A DNA stretch of 44,352 nucleotides from NCBI GenBank assembly GCA_902594405.1, contig CACJMB010000009.1:1-44352 (forward strand), given 5' to 3'. The notes under the pieces were generated by a model. That model was not told the origin of the DNA, ran no database searches, and saw only the letters and a list, made by a program, of their open reading frames with translations. Position numbers and translations under genes: made by a program. This document shows positions 32,647 through 41,259 of this stretch, piece after piece; position 1 is the first letter of the stretch; each line of letters begins with the position of its first letter. This stretch comes from an uncultured Pelagibacteraceae bacterium. GTDB lineage: Bacteria > Pseudomonadota > Alphaproteobacteria > Pelagibacterales > Pelagibacteraceae.

Positions 32647-33063
32647 TTAGCTAATAGACTCTAAAGTTTTTTGGAATTTACCAGCGTGTGATTTTTCAGC
32701 TTTAGCTAAAGTTTCAAACCAGTCTGCGATTTCTTCAAAACCTTCTTCCCTAGCAGTCTTAGCCATACCAGGGTACATATCTGTGTACTCATGAGTTTCA
32801 CCTTCGATAGCTGAAGCTAAGTTAGCTTTAGTTTCACCAATTGGTTTTCCTGTTGCAGGGTCACCAACTTGCTCTAAGTATTCTAAATGACCATGAGCGT
32901 GACCAGTTTCACCTTCTGCTGTTGATCTAAAAACTGTAGCTACATCATTGTAACCTTCGATGTCTGCTTTTTGTGCAAAATAAAGATATCTTCTATTTGC
33001 TTGACTTTCTCCAGCGAATGCTGCTTTTAAGTTTTCTTCTGTTTTACTTCCTTTTAAAGACAT
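32647..33063 (-). CDS. rubrerythrin, ferritin-like domain only
   Basis: A 138-residue di-iron protein of the erythrin group that reduces hydrogen peroxide with electrons from a redox partner. Iron ligands are in the four-helix bundle: E19 in [10 protein letters not shown], the E52-x2-H55 group ([10 protein letters not shown]), E89-x2-E92 region ([10 protein letters not shown]), and E123-x2-H126 (EKSHAGKF). The C-terminal rubredoxin domain of classical rubrerythrin is missing, so it needs an outside electron donor, for which the downstream Fe-S protein is a candidate. A strong Shine-Dalgarno (AGGAG) and a good promoter precede it. A strong hairpin follows. Confidence 0.93.
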   Translation of the reverse strand: MSLKGSKTEENLKAAFAGESQANRRYLYFAQKADIEGYNDVATVFRSTAEGETGHAHGHLEYLEQVGDPATGKPIGETKANLASAIEGETHEYTDMYPGMAKTAREEGFEEIADWFETLAKAEKSHAGKFQKTLESIS

Positions 33064-33090
33064 TATTTTCTCCTTTTAAATGTTACTCAC

Positions 33091-33118
33091 CATATAATAG
33101 TTATATGAAATATGTCAA
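33091..33118 (-). promoter_or_regulatory. rubrerythrin promoter
   Basis: On the minus strand, consensus -35 TTGACA (33118-33113) and TATATG (33096-33091) are separated by 16 nt, 28 nt ahead of the rubrerythrin ATG, with AGGAG in between. The Irr-box-like site 33122-33138 lies just upstream of the -35. Confidence 0.6.
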
Positions 33119-33121
33119 CAG

Positions 33122-33138
33122 TTTAGAATTATTATAAT
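33122..33138. promoter_or_regulatory. candidate Irr/Fur-type operator upstream of rubrerythrin
   Basis: TTTAGAATTATTATAAT resembles the alphaproteobacterial iron control element (ICE, core TTTAGAA-n-TTCTAAA) in its left half exactly. It is 15/17 identical to the reverse complement of the site in the irr-fabA gap (33602-33618). It ends 4 nt upstream of the -35 hexamer, a position where a bound regulator could activate or block. Confidence 0.5.
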
Positions 33139-33158
33139 GTAGATTTTAAATTATTGAT

Positions 33159-33596
33159 TTAATTAAATTTTTTTTGATTTTGATTATCACTCGCAACTTT
33201 AACCAAAACTTCAACTGAATTTATTTTTTTTCCAGTAATACTTTTTTTTATATTAACAGGATCAATATCATTTTCATCGCAATCTATTAACTCATTAGTG
33301 TCTTCATCATAAAAATGATGATGTACAGATGTATTGGTATCAAAATAACTTTTATCACTGTTAATTGAAATTTCTTTTAGGTATCCTTTTTTTTCAAATG
33401 CGTGAACTGTGTTATAAACTGTGGCTAAGGATATCTTCTCATTCATTTCTTCTGATATCATTTTAACAAGATCATTTATTGTGAAATGAAAAGTTTTTTC
33501 TCTATTGAATAAGAGCTCACACATTTTAACTCTTTGTTTCGTAGGTCTAAGTCCTAGTTCTCTTAATTTTTCAATAAAATTGCAGTTTTTTGCCAT
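33159..33596 (-). CDS. irr: Irr-like Fur-family transcription regulator
   Basis: A 145-residue Fur-superfamily protein. The winged helix is in RELGLRPTKQRVKMCELLF and SLATVYNTVHAFEKKGYLKE (recognition helix, 57-75). The dimer domain has HHH at 92-94 (VHHHFYDE), the histidine cluster by which Irr senses heme, and it lacks the C-x2-C zinc pairs of Fur or PerR. In Rhizobiales Irr controls heme and iron genes under low iron. Position divergent from fabA, as in many alphaproteobacteria, supports irr over perR. A box-like site lies 6-22 nt before its own ATG, so autoregulation is likely. Confidence 0.85.
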   Translation of the reverse strand: MAKNCNFIEKLRELGLRPTKQRVKMCELLFNREKTFHFTINDLVKMISEEMNEKISLATVYNTVHAFEKKGYLKEISINSDKSYFDTNTSVHHHFYDEDTNELIDCDENDIDPVNIKKSITGKKINSVEVLVKVASDNQNQKKFN

Positions 33597-33601
33597 AATT
33601 G

Positions 33602-33618
33602 TTTATAATTATTCTAAA
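33602..33618. promoter_or_regulatory. candidate Irr operator in the irr-fabA divergent region
   Basis: TTTATAATTATTCTAAA is a near-palindrome: RC of ATTCTAAA is TTTAGAAT, and the left half TTTATAAT differs in one base. It fits the ICE pattern. It lies close ahead of the irr ATG and overlaps where a -35 would be for fabA (TATAAT at 33632-33637), so it could control both genes. Confidence 0.5.
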
Positions 33619-33631
33619 GTATGAATAAAAA

Positions 33632-33637
33632 TATAAT
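33632..33637 (+). promoter_or_regulatory. fabA -10 element
   Basis: A perfect TATAAT about 53 nt ahead of the fabA ATG (33690). The -35 would fall near TTATTC (33609-33614) inside the candidate Irr site. A ribosome binding site AAGGGAA follows at 33674-33680. Confidence 0.45.
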
Positions 33638-33689
33638 GTTTTATTATATTATATTAGCATTAAATCAAGTATTAAGGGAACTCAAAAAT

Positions 33690-34190
33690 ATGAAAAAAAA
33701 CTCATACTCCTATGATGACCTAATAACTTGTGGAAATGGGGATCTTTTTGGTCCAGGTAATGCAAAATTACCTCTTCCACCAATGCTTATGTTTGACAGA
33801 ATAACTGAAATCAATGAAAATAATGGTACATTTAATAAAGGCTCTTTAAAAGCTGAATTAGATATTAAAGATGATCTTTGGTTTTTTGATTGTCATTTTA
33901 AAAAAGATCCAGTTATGCCAGGGTGCTTAGGTTTAGATGCTATGTGGCAACTGGTAGGTTTTTTTCTAGGTTGGCTTGGAAATCCAGGAAAAGGAAGAGC
34001 TTTGGGTGTGGGTACTGTAAAATTTACAGGTGAAGTTTTACAGAGCGTAAAAAATGTAAGATATGAAATAGATATGAAGAAAATTATGTCTCCTGGAGGA
34101 ACAACTGTTGGGCTTGCAAATGGAATTGTTCTTGCAGATAATAAAAAAATATATTCAGCAGAAAGTTTAAAAGTAGGGTTATTTAAATAA
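33690..34190 (+). CDS. fabA: 3-hydroxydecanoyl-ACP dehydratase/isomerase
   Basis: A 166-residue hotdog enzyme that dehydrates 3-hydroxydecanoyl-ACP and isomerises trans-2 to cis-3-decenoyl-ACP, the entry to unsaturated fatty acids. The catalytic pair is H69 ([13 protein letters not shown]) and D83 (CLGLDAMWQ), at the same places as in E. coli FabA. The frame is open to 33621, but the conserved N-terminus [20 protein letters not shown] and RBS AAGGGAA point to ATG 33690. fabB follows with a TAATG overlap. Confidence 0.96.
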   Translation: MKKNSYSYDDLITCGNGDLFGPGNAKLPLPPMLMFDRITEINENNGTFNKGSLKAELDIKDDLWFFDCHFKKDPVMPGCLGLDAMWQLVGFFLGWLGNPGKGRALGVGTVKFTGEVLQSVKNVRYEIDMKKIMSPGGTTVGLANGIVLADNKKIYSAESLKVGLFK

Positions 34191-35401
34191 TGAGAAGGGT
34201 AGTTATTACTGGTTTAGGAGTAGTTTCTTGCTTAGGAAATAATCAAGAAGAAGTTCATCAATCTTTATTAAATTCAAAATCAGGAATTTCTTATGCTGAG
34301 GAATACAAGGAGCACAATTTAAAAAGCCATGTTCATGGTAAACCAAATATTAAACTTGAAGATCATATCGATAGAAAAACAATTAGATTTATGGGTTCAG
34401 GCTCTGCTTATAATTATATTGCAATGAAAGAGGCAATTGAGGACTCTGGATTAGAAGAAAGTGAAGTGAGTAATTTTAAAACTGGGATTGTAATGGGTTC
34501 CGGAGGCCCATCAATTGAAAACGTAATACTTGCAGCAGATAAAACTAGAGCTAAAACTCCAAAACTAATGGGGCCCTTTATTGTTCCAAGAACAATGGCC
34601 AGTACTGCCTCAGCAACACTTGCCGTACCATTTAAAATTAAAGGAACTAACTACACAATGAGTTCTGCATGCGCAACCAGTGGTCACTGCATAGGAAATT
34701 CTATGGAATTAATTCAAATGGGTAAACAAGATGTTGTTTTTGCAGGTGGCAGTGAAGAAATTCATTGGGCGATGACAGCAATGTTTGATGCTATGACAGC
34801 TTTATCATCAAAATATAATGACACTCCACAATCTGCTTCTAGAGCTTATGATAAAACTAGAGATGGGTTTGTAATTGCAGGTGGTGCAGGCGTATTAGTA
34901 CTTGAAGAATACGAACATGCTAAAGCAAGAGGAGCTAAAATATACGCAGAATTAACTGGTTATGGAGCAACCTCTGATGGATATGATATGGTAGCTCCAT
35001 CAGGAGAAGGTGCTGTCAGATGTATGAAAATGGCAATGGCAACTACGAAAAATAAAATTGATTACATTAATACTCACGGAACATCTACTCCAGTTGGAGA
35101 TATAACTGAACTTAATGCTATTAAAGAAACTTTTGGAGACAACATTCCAAAAATAAGTTCAACAAAATCTTTGTCAGGTCATCCTCTAGGAGCCGCTTCA
35201 GTGCATGAAGCCATCTATTGTTTGATAATGATGAAAAATAATTTCATAACAGGTTCTGCAAATATTACAGATATGGATGATGATGCTAAAAAATTTCCTA
35301 TAGTTTCAAAAACTGAAACTGGAACAACCTTAAATACAGTAATGTCAAATAGTTTTGGGTTTGGTGGAACTAATGCAGCTTTAATTTTTGAAAAGGTTTA
35401 G
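34190..35401 (+). CDS. fabB: 3-oxoacyl-ACP synthase I
   Basis: A 403-residue elongating ketoacyl synthase that works with FabA in unsaturated fatty acid synthesis. The nucleophile is C161 in [11 protein letters not shown], with the two histidines in [12 protein letters not shown] and [11 protein letters not shown] and the glycine-rich [13 protein letters not shown] at the C-terminus, as in the thiolase-fold condensing enzymes. Its partner position right behind fabA supports FabB rather than FabF. Start overlaps the fabA stop; fabI begins 3 nt downstream. Confidence 0.96.
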   Translation: MRRVVITGLGVVSCLGNNQEEVHQSLLNSKSGISYAEEYKEHNLKSHVHGKPNIKLEDHIDRKTIRFMGSGSAYNYIAMKEAIEDSGLEESEVSNFKTGIVMGSGGPSIENVILAADKTRAKTPKLMGPFIVPRTMASTASATLAVPFKIKGTNYTMSSACATSGHCIGNSMELIQMGKQDVVFAGGSEEIHWAMTAMFDAMTALSSKYNDTPQSASRAYDKTRDGFVIAGGAGVLVLEEYEHAKARGAKIYAELTGYGATSDGYDMVAPSGEGAVRCMKMAMATTKNKIDYINTHGTSTPVGDITELNAIKETFGDNIPKISSTKSLSGHPLGAASVHEAIYCLIMMKNNFITGSANITDMDDDAKKFPIVSKTETGTTLNTVMSNSFGFGGTNAALIFEKV

Positions 35402-35404
35402 TTT

Positions 35405-36190
35405 ATGAGTTTGATGAAAGGTAAAAAAGGATTGATCATGGGTGTTGCTAATGAGAGATCTATTGCCTGGGGTATATCTCAAAAACTTGCAGAGGCTGGA
35501 GCGGAACTAGCATTTACTTATTTGGGTGACGCTTTAAAAAAAAGAGTAATTCCTTTAGCAGAAAAATTAAATTCAAATGTTACATTTAGTTGTGATGTTG
35601 AAAAAAAAGAGGAAGTGGTTAAATTATTTGATGATATCAAATCCCAATGGGGTGAAATCGATTTTGTAGTTCATGCAGTTGCATTTTCAGATAAATCAGA
35701 GTTATCGGGTGAATATTTAAATACGACAAGAGAAAATTTTTTAAGAAGTATGTTAATTTCTTGTTTTTCATTTACTGAAGTAGCAAAAGAAGCTTCAAAG
35801 ATAATGAAACAAGGTGGAAGTTTATTAACTTTAACTTACGAGTCTACTAAAGCTATTCCAAATTATAATGTAATGGGTGTTTGTAAATCAGCTCTTGAGG
35901 CAAGTGTTAAATATCTTGCAAGAGATTTAGGAGCCAAAGGTATGAGAGTAAATGCAATAAGTGCAGGACCTATCAAAACATTAGCTGCTTCAGCTATCGG
36001 AGATGCAAAATTCCTATATAAATGGAATGAAGACCATTCATTTCTAAAGAGAAATGTGGATATCCATGATGTTGGAAATTCAGCATTGTACCTTTTAAGT
36101 GACCTGGCAAATGGTGTTACAGGTGAAATTCACTATGTAGATGCTGGATATAACAAGGTTGGCATGCCAGATCCTAAAAATATTACCTAA
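35405..36190 (+). CDS. fabI: enoyl-ACP reductase (NADH)
   Basis: A 261-residue short-chain dehydrogenase-like enzyme for the last reduction of each fatty acid elongation round; the triclosan target in many bacteria. It has the FabI cofactor segment IMGVANERSIAWGI at 11-24 and the catalytic Y154-x6-K161 (YNVMGVCK), with the second tyrosine Y145 in TLTYESTKAIP. SAGPIKTLAAS in the substrate loop is diagnostic. Last gene of fabABI, followed by a bidirectional terminator. Confidence 0.96.
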   Translation: MSLMKGKKGLIMGVANERSIAWGISQKLAEAGAELAFTYLGDALKKRVIPLAEKLNSNVTFSCDVEKKEEVVKLFDDIKSQWGEIDFVVHAVAFSDKSELSGEYLNTTRENFLRSMLISCFSFTEVAKEASKIMKQGGSLLTLTYESTKAIPNYNVMGVCKSALEASVKYLARDLGAKGMRVNAISAGPIKTLAASAIGDAKFLYKWNEDHSFLKRNVDIHDVGNSALYLLSDLANGVTGEIHYVDAGYNKVGMPDPKNIT

Positions 36191-36216
36191 ATATTAAATA
36201 TAGTTAAATTTAGTTA

Positions 36217-36250
36217 AAAAAACCCCCAGAATTTTCATTCCAGGGGTTTA
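36217..36250. terminator. bidirectional intrinsic terminator, fabI / pnp
   Basis: AAAAAACCCC (36217-36226) and GGGGTTTATA (36243-36252) form the base of a stem that continues with weaker pairing AGAAT/ATTC through a C/CA mismatch. The stem is flanked by an A-run and a T-rich tail, usable on both strands. fabI ends 27 nt before it on the plus strand and pnp ends 21 nt after it on the minus strand. Confidence 0.7.
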
Positions 36251-36270
36251 TAATTTTAATTCGAGCTATA

Positions 36271-38343
36271 TTACTCAGCAGCTTGTTTCATAGAAAGTTT
36301 AACTTTACCTCTATCGAAACCAATTACTTTGACTTTTACTTCGTCACCTTCTTTGACAACGTCAGTAACTTTAGCAACTCTCTTATCTGCAAGTTCTGAG
36401 ATATGAACCAGCCCATCTTGTTTTCCTAAGAAATTGACAAATGCACCAAACTCCATAATCTTCATCACTTTACCTGAATAAATTTTGTTTAATTCAGCTT
36501 TTGCAGTGATGTCTTTAATCATTTGCATCGCTATATTTCTAGATTCTTCATCTGGAGCAGCAACTGTTACTACACCTTCGTCATTTACATCTACTTTCGC
36601 ACCTGATTTTTCAACAATCTCTCTGATCGTTGCACCACCTTTTCCAATCACAGCTGCAATGTCTTTTTTATCAACATTAACTTGTTCCATCTTTGGAGTA
36701 TGTTTTCCAACATCAGATCTTGAAGCTGACAATGCTTTATTCATTTCACCTAGGATATGAACTCTTCCATCTTTAGCTTGGCTTAATGCCTGTTCCATAA
36801 TTTCAAATGTAATACCTGTAATTTTAATATCCATTTGAAGTGAAGTAATTCCATCTTTAGTTCCAGCAACTTTAAAGTCCATGTCACCAAGATGATCTTC
36901 ATCACCTAGGATGTCTGAAAGTACGCTGAAATCATCACCTTCTTTAATTAATCCCATCGCAATACCAGCAACTGGCTCTTTTATTGGTACTCCCGCATCC
37001 ATTAATGCTAAAGATGTTCCGCAAACAGTAGCCATTGAAGAAGAACCATTAGATTCTGTAATCTCTGAAACTACTCTAAAAGTATATGGAAACGCCTCTT
37101 TTGTAGGTAATGAAGAGTTAATTGCTCTCCAAGCTAATTTACCATGACCAATTTCTCTTCTACCTGTTCCAATTCTTCCAGTTTCTCCAACTGAAAAAGG
37201 AGGAAAATTATAGTGAAGCATAAATCGCTCTCTTTGTAATCCATCTAAACTTTCAATTCTTTGCTCGTCATCAGATGTTCCTAAAGTTGCTACAACAATT
37301 GCTTGAGTCTCCCCTCTGGTAAACAATGCAGAACCATGTGCTCTTGGTAATACACCCACTTCACACTCGATAGGTCTTACATCAGATAAACCTCGGCCAT
37401 CAATTCTATTTTTATTTTTTAGAATATCCGTTCTAACAATTGATTTTTCTAGATTTTTTAGCTGACTGTTAACATCAAGATCTGTGTACTTTTCATCTTC
37501 CTCATAAAGTTTTTTAGCTTTATCAGTGATTTCAGAAATTTGATTTGATCTATCTTGTTTATCTCTTGTTGCAAAAGCTTTCTTAAGATCTTCAGTAAAA
37601 GTTTCCTCAAGTTTTTTCTTAACTTCTGATAGATCTTTCTTTTCAACTGTCCACTCAGGTTTTTTGCATTCTTTTGCAAGTTGCTCGATCATTTCAATCA
37701 CTGGAACAAATCCTTCATGTCCAAATTTAACTGCGTTTAACATTTCTTCCTCTGTTAAACCACTTGCTTCAGACTCAACCATAAGCACAGCATCTTTTGT
37801 ACCTGCTACAACTAGATCTAATTTTGATTTTTCTAATTCTGCTTTAGATGGGTTTAAAACATATTTTCCATCTACAAAACCAACTCTTGAAGCTCCGACA
37901 GGACCCATAAATGGCATTCCTGATATAGCTAATGCTGCTGATGAAGCAGTGATTGATAAAATATCTGGTTCGTTTTCTTTATCGTATGAAATTACAGTTG
38001 GTAATAACTGTACTTCATTTTTAAATTCATCAGGAAACAAAGGTCTGATTGGTCTATCAATTAATCTAGAGATTAATGTTTCACTTTCAGTTGGTCTTGC
38101 TTCTCTTTTAAAATATCCACCTGGGATTTTTCCTGCTGCATAATATTTTTCTTGATAATTTACAGATAAAGGAAAGTAATCCATATCAGGATTTACTTTT
38201 TTTGCTCCAACTACTGTTGCTAGTACGACTGTCTCTCCACATGTTGCGATTATTGCACCGTCTGCCTGTCTTGCTACTTTACCTGTTTCTAAACTTATCT
38301 TCTTTCCTGCTACTTCGATTTCCTTCTTGTATACTTTAAACAT
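36271..38343 (-). CDS. pnp: polyribonucleotide nucleotidyltransferase (PNPase)
   Basis: A 690-residue trimeric 3'-5' phosphorolytic exoribonuclease of the degradosome. Two RNase PH domains are seen: the first with [18 protein letters not shown], the second with [30 protein letters not shown] and [16 protein letters not shown] (catalytic D residues). After them come the KH domain ([18 protein letters not shown]) and the S1 domain ([26 protein letters not shown]). Length matches the family (about 690-710). Follows rpsO after a 57-nt leader with GAAAC-type repeats. Confidence 0.98.
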   Translation of the reverse strand: MFKVYKKEIEVAGKKISLETGKVARQADGAIIATCGETVVLATVVGAKKVNPDMDYFPLSVNYQEKYYAAGKIPGGYFKREARPTESETLISRLIDRPIRPLFPDEFKNEVQLLPTVISYDKENEPDILSITASSAALAISGMPFMGPVGASRVGFVDGKYVLNPSKAELEKSKLDLVVAGTKDAVLMVESEASGLTEEEMLNAVKFGHEGFVPVIEMIEQLAKECKKPEWTVEKKDLSEVKKKLEETFTEDLKKAFATRDKQDRSNQISEITDKAKKLYEEDEKYTDLDVNSQLKNLEKSIVRTDILKNKNRIDGRGLSDVRPIECEVGVLPRAHGSALFTRGETQAIVVATLGTSDDEQRIESLDGLQRERFMLHYNFPPFSVGETGRIGTGRREIGHGKLAWRAINSSLPTKEAFPYTFRVVSEITESNGSSSMATVCGTSLALMDAGVPIKEPVAGIAMGLIKEGDDFSVLSDILGDEDHLGDMDFKVAGTKDGITSLQMDIKITGITFEIMEQALSQAKDGRVHILGEMNKALSASRSDVGKHTPKMEQVNVDKKDIAAVIGKGGATIREIVEKSGAKVDVNDEGVVTVAAPDEESRNIAMQMIKDITAKAELNKIYSGKVMKIMEFGAFVNFLGKQDGLVHISELADKRVAKVTDVVKEGDEVKVKVIGFDRGKVKLSMKQAAE

Positions 38344-38350
38344 TTCTTTT

Positions 38351-38385
38351 CCATTTCGTTTCGTTCGTTTCGTTCCATTCCGTTC
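38351..38385 (-). repeat. degenerate GAAAC repeat in the pnp leader
   Basis: Read on the minus strand the rpsO-pnp gap contains successive GGAAC, GAAAC, GAAC, GAAAC, GAAAT units, almost without T, right before the pnp RBS/ATG. Such an unstructured, repeated leader could be a binding site for PNPase or S1 protein; no RNase III-type hairpin is seen in its place. Confidence 0.5.
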
Positions 38386-38400
38386 TATCTATCTTGACTT

Positions 38401-38649
38401 CTATTTTCTTAAATTCAATTTCGACAGTACATTTTTGTAAGAATCCATTTTATTTTTCTTTAGGTATTCTAACAATTTCTTTCTTCTATTTACCGCTCTC
38501 AACAATCCTACAGATGAATGTTTATCCTTCTTAAATTGTTTAATATGCTTTGAGAGAGTTTCAATTTTCTCTGTTAGCAAAGCGATCTGTATCTCTGATG
38601 ACCCAGTATCTTTATCGTGCATTGCTAATTCTTGTGCCTTTTTGTTCAT
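38401..38649 (-). CDS. rpsO: 30S ribosomal protein S15
   Basis: An 82-residue 16S rRNA-binding protein. The central segment DTGSSEIQIALLTEKIETLSKHIKQFKKDKHSS and GLLRAVNRRKKLLEYLKK are the conserved S15 helices. It is about 7 residues shorter at the N-terminus than the usual 88-89 residues; ATG 38649 has a good ribosome binding region (AGGAAGAAAGAGG), so I accept the short form. It lies 12 nt behind rbfA, with truB missing from its usual place between them. Confidence 0.95.
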   Translation of the reverse strand: MNKKAQELAMHDKDTGSSEIQIALLTEKIETLSKHIKQFKKDKHSSVGLLRAVNRRKKLLEYLKKNKMDSYKNVLSKLNLRK

Positions 38650-38661
38650 GCCTCTTTCTTC

Positions 38662-39030
38662 CTATTTATTTGTTTGTTTTATTAAGTTTTCTATTTTTTC
38701 CGCATACTCAAAAGATTCGTCTTTTCTAAAAAGTAATTTTGGTAAAAATTTCATAACCACTTTTTGTGATAAAATTTTTCTAATTAAAAATGAGTATTCC
38801 TTTAGAACACTAATTGTTTCCTCCGCATCTTTTCCACCCAATGGAAGAACATATGCTTTAGCAATTTTTAAATCAGGACTCATTCTAACCTCTGTAACGG
38901 TTATAGTGTTTGTTTGTAAATTTGGCACCTTAGCCTCATTTCTTATAAAAATCATGCTTAAAGACTGCTTAATCATTTCACCTACTCTTAATTGTCTTTG
39001 TGACACTGGTTTTCCTATTCTATCTGCCAT
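38662..39030 (-). CDS. rbfA: ribosome-binding factor A
   Basis: A 122-residue KH-like protein that binds immature 30S subunits and helps process the 16S rRNA 5' end. RQLRVGEMIKQSLSMIF at the N-terminus and VTITEVRMSPDLKIAKAYV-type central segment (VTEVRMSPDLKIAKAYVLPL) match the family. Start overlaps the infB stop in TAATG, as in the usual nusA-infB-rbfA operon order. Confidence 0.95.
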   Translation of the reverse strand: MADRIGKPVSQRQLRVGEMIKQSLSMIFIRNEAKVPNLQTNTITVTEVRMSPDLKIAKAYVLPLGGKDAEETISVLKEYSFLIRKILSQKVVMKFLPKLLFRKDESFEYAEKIENLIKQTNK

Positions 39031-41249
39031 TAAATTGACCTTTCAGTAGATGTAACACTAAAAGCCTCTATTGTGTCATTTTTTTGGAAATCCATATAAT
39101 CTTTAACGGTTATTCCACATTCTTGACCATCACTTACCTGTTTAACTTGGTTTTTTTCTCTAAATATTGTTGAAACTTTTCCAGTATATATAATAGCACC
39201 ATCCCTAATAATTCTTACATCTGAGGTACTATTAATTTCTCCTTCAGTTACTTTTGAGCCAGCAACTTTACCTGCACCAGAAACTTTAAATATTTCTAAA
39301 ATTTGTGCAGTACCAATAATTTTTTCTTGTACATCGGGCGCCAATAATCCTGACATTCTTTGTTTAATATAGTCTAAAACTTCATAAATAATATTGTAAG
39401 AAGATATTTTTATCTTCTCATTTTCAGCAAGTTTTTTTGCTTCTTTACTTGGTTTAACATTGAAAGCTATTAATACTGCATTTGAAGCTTTAGCTAATGT
39501 AACGTCTGTTTCTGTTACCATTCCGATATCTGCTAAAATTATTTTAGGTTTAACTTCATCATGTTTGATTTGACTAATTGCATTTTTGATTGCTTCAGAT
39601 GATCCATGTACATCAGATTTAATTATTAAATTTAATTCTTCAGTAGATTTATCTGAAAAAGCAGAGTCTTGAGTTGCAAAAGATAGTGGATTTTTTCCAT
39701 CCTTACTCTCTTGAGCTCTATTTTCACTCAGTGTCTTAGCTTCTTTTTCTGTATCAAGAACAATAAAATCATCTCCAGCTTTGGCTGCACCATTTATTCC
39801 TAAAATTTCAACAGGAGTAGAAGGTAATGCTTCATTAATATTTTTACCTTTATCATTAATAATAGCTCTTACTTTTCCCCATTTTAAACCACTTACAAAA
39901 AAATTACCTCTCTTAAGTGTTCCAGTTGTTACAATTATATTTGCAACGGGACCTCTGCCAACATCAATTTTTGACTCTAAAACTATACCTGTAGCTTTAG
40001 ATTCATAATCTGTTTTAAGATCTAAAATCTCTGCTTGTAGTATTATTGACTCTACTAATTTATCTAAGTTTTGTTTTGTTTTAGTTGAAATTTCAACCAT
40101 TAAAGTATCACCAGATAAATCTTCAGCAATTAATTCATGCTCTAATAATTGATTTTTTATCTTCTGAGGATCTGCCTCTGGTAAATCACATTTATTTATT
40201 GCTACAACTATTGGAACATTTGCAGCTTTAGCATGTTTAATGGACTCAACTGTTTGAGGTTTAACTCCATCATCAGCAGCAACTACTAAAACAACCACGT
40301 CTGTTAATTTTGATCCTCTTGCTCTCATTTCTGTAAATGCAGCGTGACCTGGAGTATCAATAAATGTTAATTTATTTCCCTGACTTTCAATTTGATAAGC
40401 TCCTATGTGTTGGGTTATTCCACCAAATTCTCCTGAAACTACGTTCGCACTTCTGAGCACATCTAGTACTGATGTTTTGCCATGATCCACATGACCCATG
40501 ACGGTAACTATTGGTGGTCGGTTTTTTAAATTTTCTGTTCTTGAAGCTTTTATTTTTTGAATTATTTCTTCAGCTTTCTCTTCCCTAATTGGATTGTGAC
40601 CAAATTCTTTAACTAAATATTCCGCAGTATCTGCAGCCAATGTTTGATTGATAGTCACAGTAACACCCATTCCAAATAAATGCTTGATAACATTGCTTGA
40701 TTGTTCAGCCATTCGATTTGCAAGTTCTCTTACTGTGATTGCTTCAGGAATATTAACATCTCTTTTAATCGGTTTTAAATTTTCTAAAGAATCATCTTTT
40801 GTAGCATTTTTAATTTCTTTTTGTCTTGCTCTCTTTACTGATGCTAAACTTCTTTGTTTTGCATCAATCTCATCACTTAGTGCTCTTGATACAGTTAACT
40901 TTAATTCTCTCTTCTTTGTTCCTGCTTTTAAAGTTTTTCTATCTTTGTTTTCACTATCTCCTTTAAGCCGTTTAGTAGCTCTTTGCTCTGCTAGCTTTCT
41001 CTTTTCAAAATCGTTTGCGATAAGGGGTGATTTAGGGTTTGATGAAGGTTTAAATGGTGCTCCTCTGTTAAAAGTTGTAGTTGTTCTTGGCTTATTCGTA
41101 CTAGATCTAAATGATCCACCTCTACTCGAGAATTTTCCAGTTTGTTTTTCTATTACTACAGAATTTTTTCCTTGAGATTTAGCAATCTCAATATTCTTGA
41201 TTGATTTTTTGGCTGAGCCTGAAATTGTTAATTTTGTTTTTTTCTCCAT
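39030..41249 (-). CDS. infB: translation initiation factor IF-2
   Basis: A 739-residue GTPase that places initiator tRNA on the 30S subunit. The N-terminal 160 residues are lysine/arginine-rich and low in complexity; the IF2-N domain ITVRELANRMAEQSSNVIKHLF is at 171-192, the G domain has G1 GHVDHGKT at 252-259, DTPGHAAFTEMRARG and NKCD, and domains II-IV follow to VTSTERSI. It is shorter than the E. coli form (890) because of a reduced N-terminal part. No ylxR gene is found between it and nusA. Confidence 0.97.
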   Translation of the reverse strand: MEKKTKLTISGSAKKSIKNIEIAKSQGKNSVVIEKQTGKFSSRGGSFRSSTNKPRTTTTFNRGAPFKPSSNPKSPLIANDFEKRKLAEQRATKRLKGDSENKDRKTLKAGTKKRELKLTVSRALSDEIDAKQRSLASVKRARQKEIKNATKDDSLENLKPIKRDVNIPEAITVRELANRMAEQSSNVIKHLFGMGVTVTINQTLAADTAEYLVKEFGHNPIREEKAEEIIQKIKASRTENLKNRPPIVTVMGHVDHGKTSVLDVLRSANVVSGEFGGITQHIGAYQIESQGNKLTFIDTPGHAAFTEMRARGSKLTDVVVLVVAADDGVKPQTVESIKHAKAANVPIVVAINKCDLPEADPQKIKNQLLEHELIAEDLSGDTLMVEISTKTKQNLDKLVESIILQAEILDLKTDYESKATGIVLESKIDVGRGPVANIIVTTGTLKRGNFFVSGLKWGKVRAIINDKGKNINEALPSTPVEILGINGAAKAGDDFIVLDTEKEAKTLSENRAQESKDGKNPLSFATQDSAFSDKSTEELNLIIKSDVHGSSEAIKNAISQIKHDEVKPKIILADIGMVTETDVTLAKASNAVLIAFNVKPSKEAKKLAENEKIKISSYNIIYEVLDYIKQRMSGLLAPDVQEKIIGTAQILEIFKVSGAGKVAGSKVTEGEINSTSDVRIIRDGAIIYTGKVSTIFREKNQVKQVSDGQECGITVKDYMDFQKNDTIEAFSVTSTERSI

Positions 41250-41259
41250 ACTTCATCAC

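Noticed and set aside
33621..33689. Extended N-terminus of FabA
   Set aside because: Hydrophobic extension covers the promoter region; the catalytic H and D match E. coli numbering only with ATG 33690, which also has an RBS.
37664..38143. 159-codon ORF opposite pnp
   Set aside because: Lies wholly inside pnp, which has full-length conserved domains; antisense frame artefact.
40648..41175. 175-codon ORF on the strand opposite infB
   Set aside because: Mirror frame of the infB N-terminal region; composition follows from infB codons and there is no RBS or family motif.
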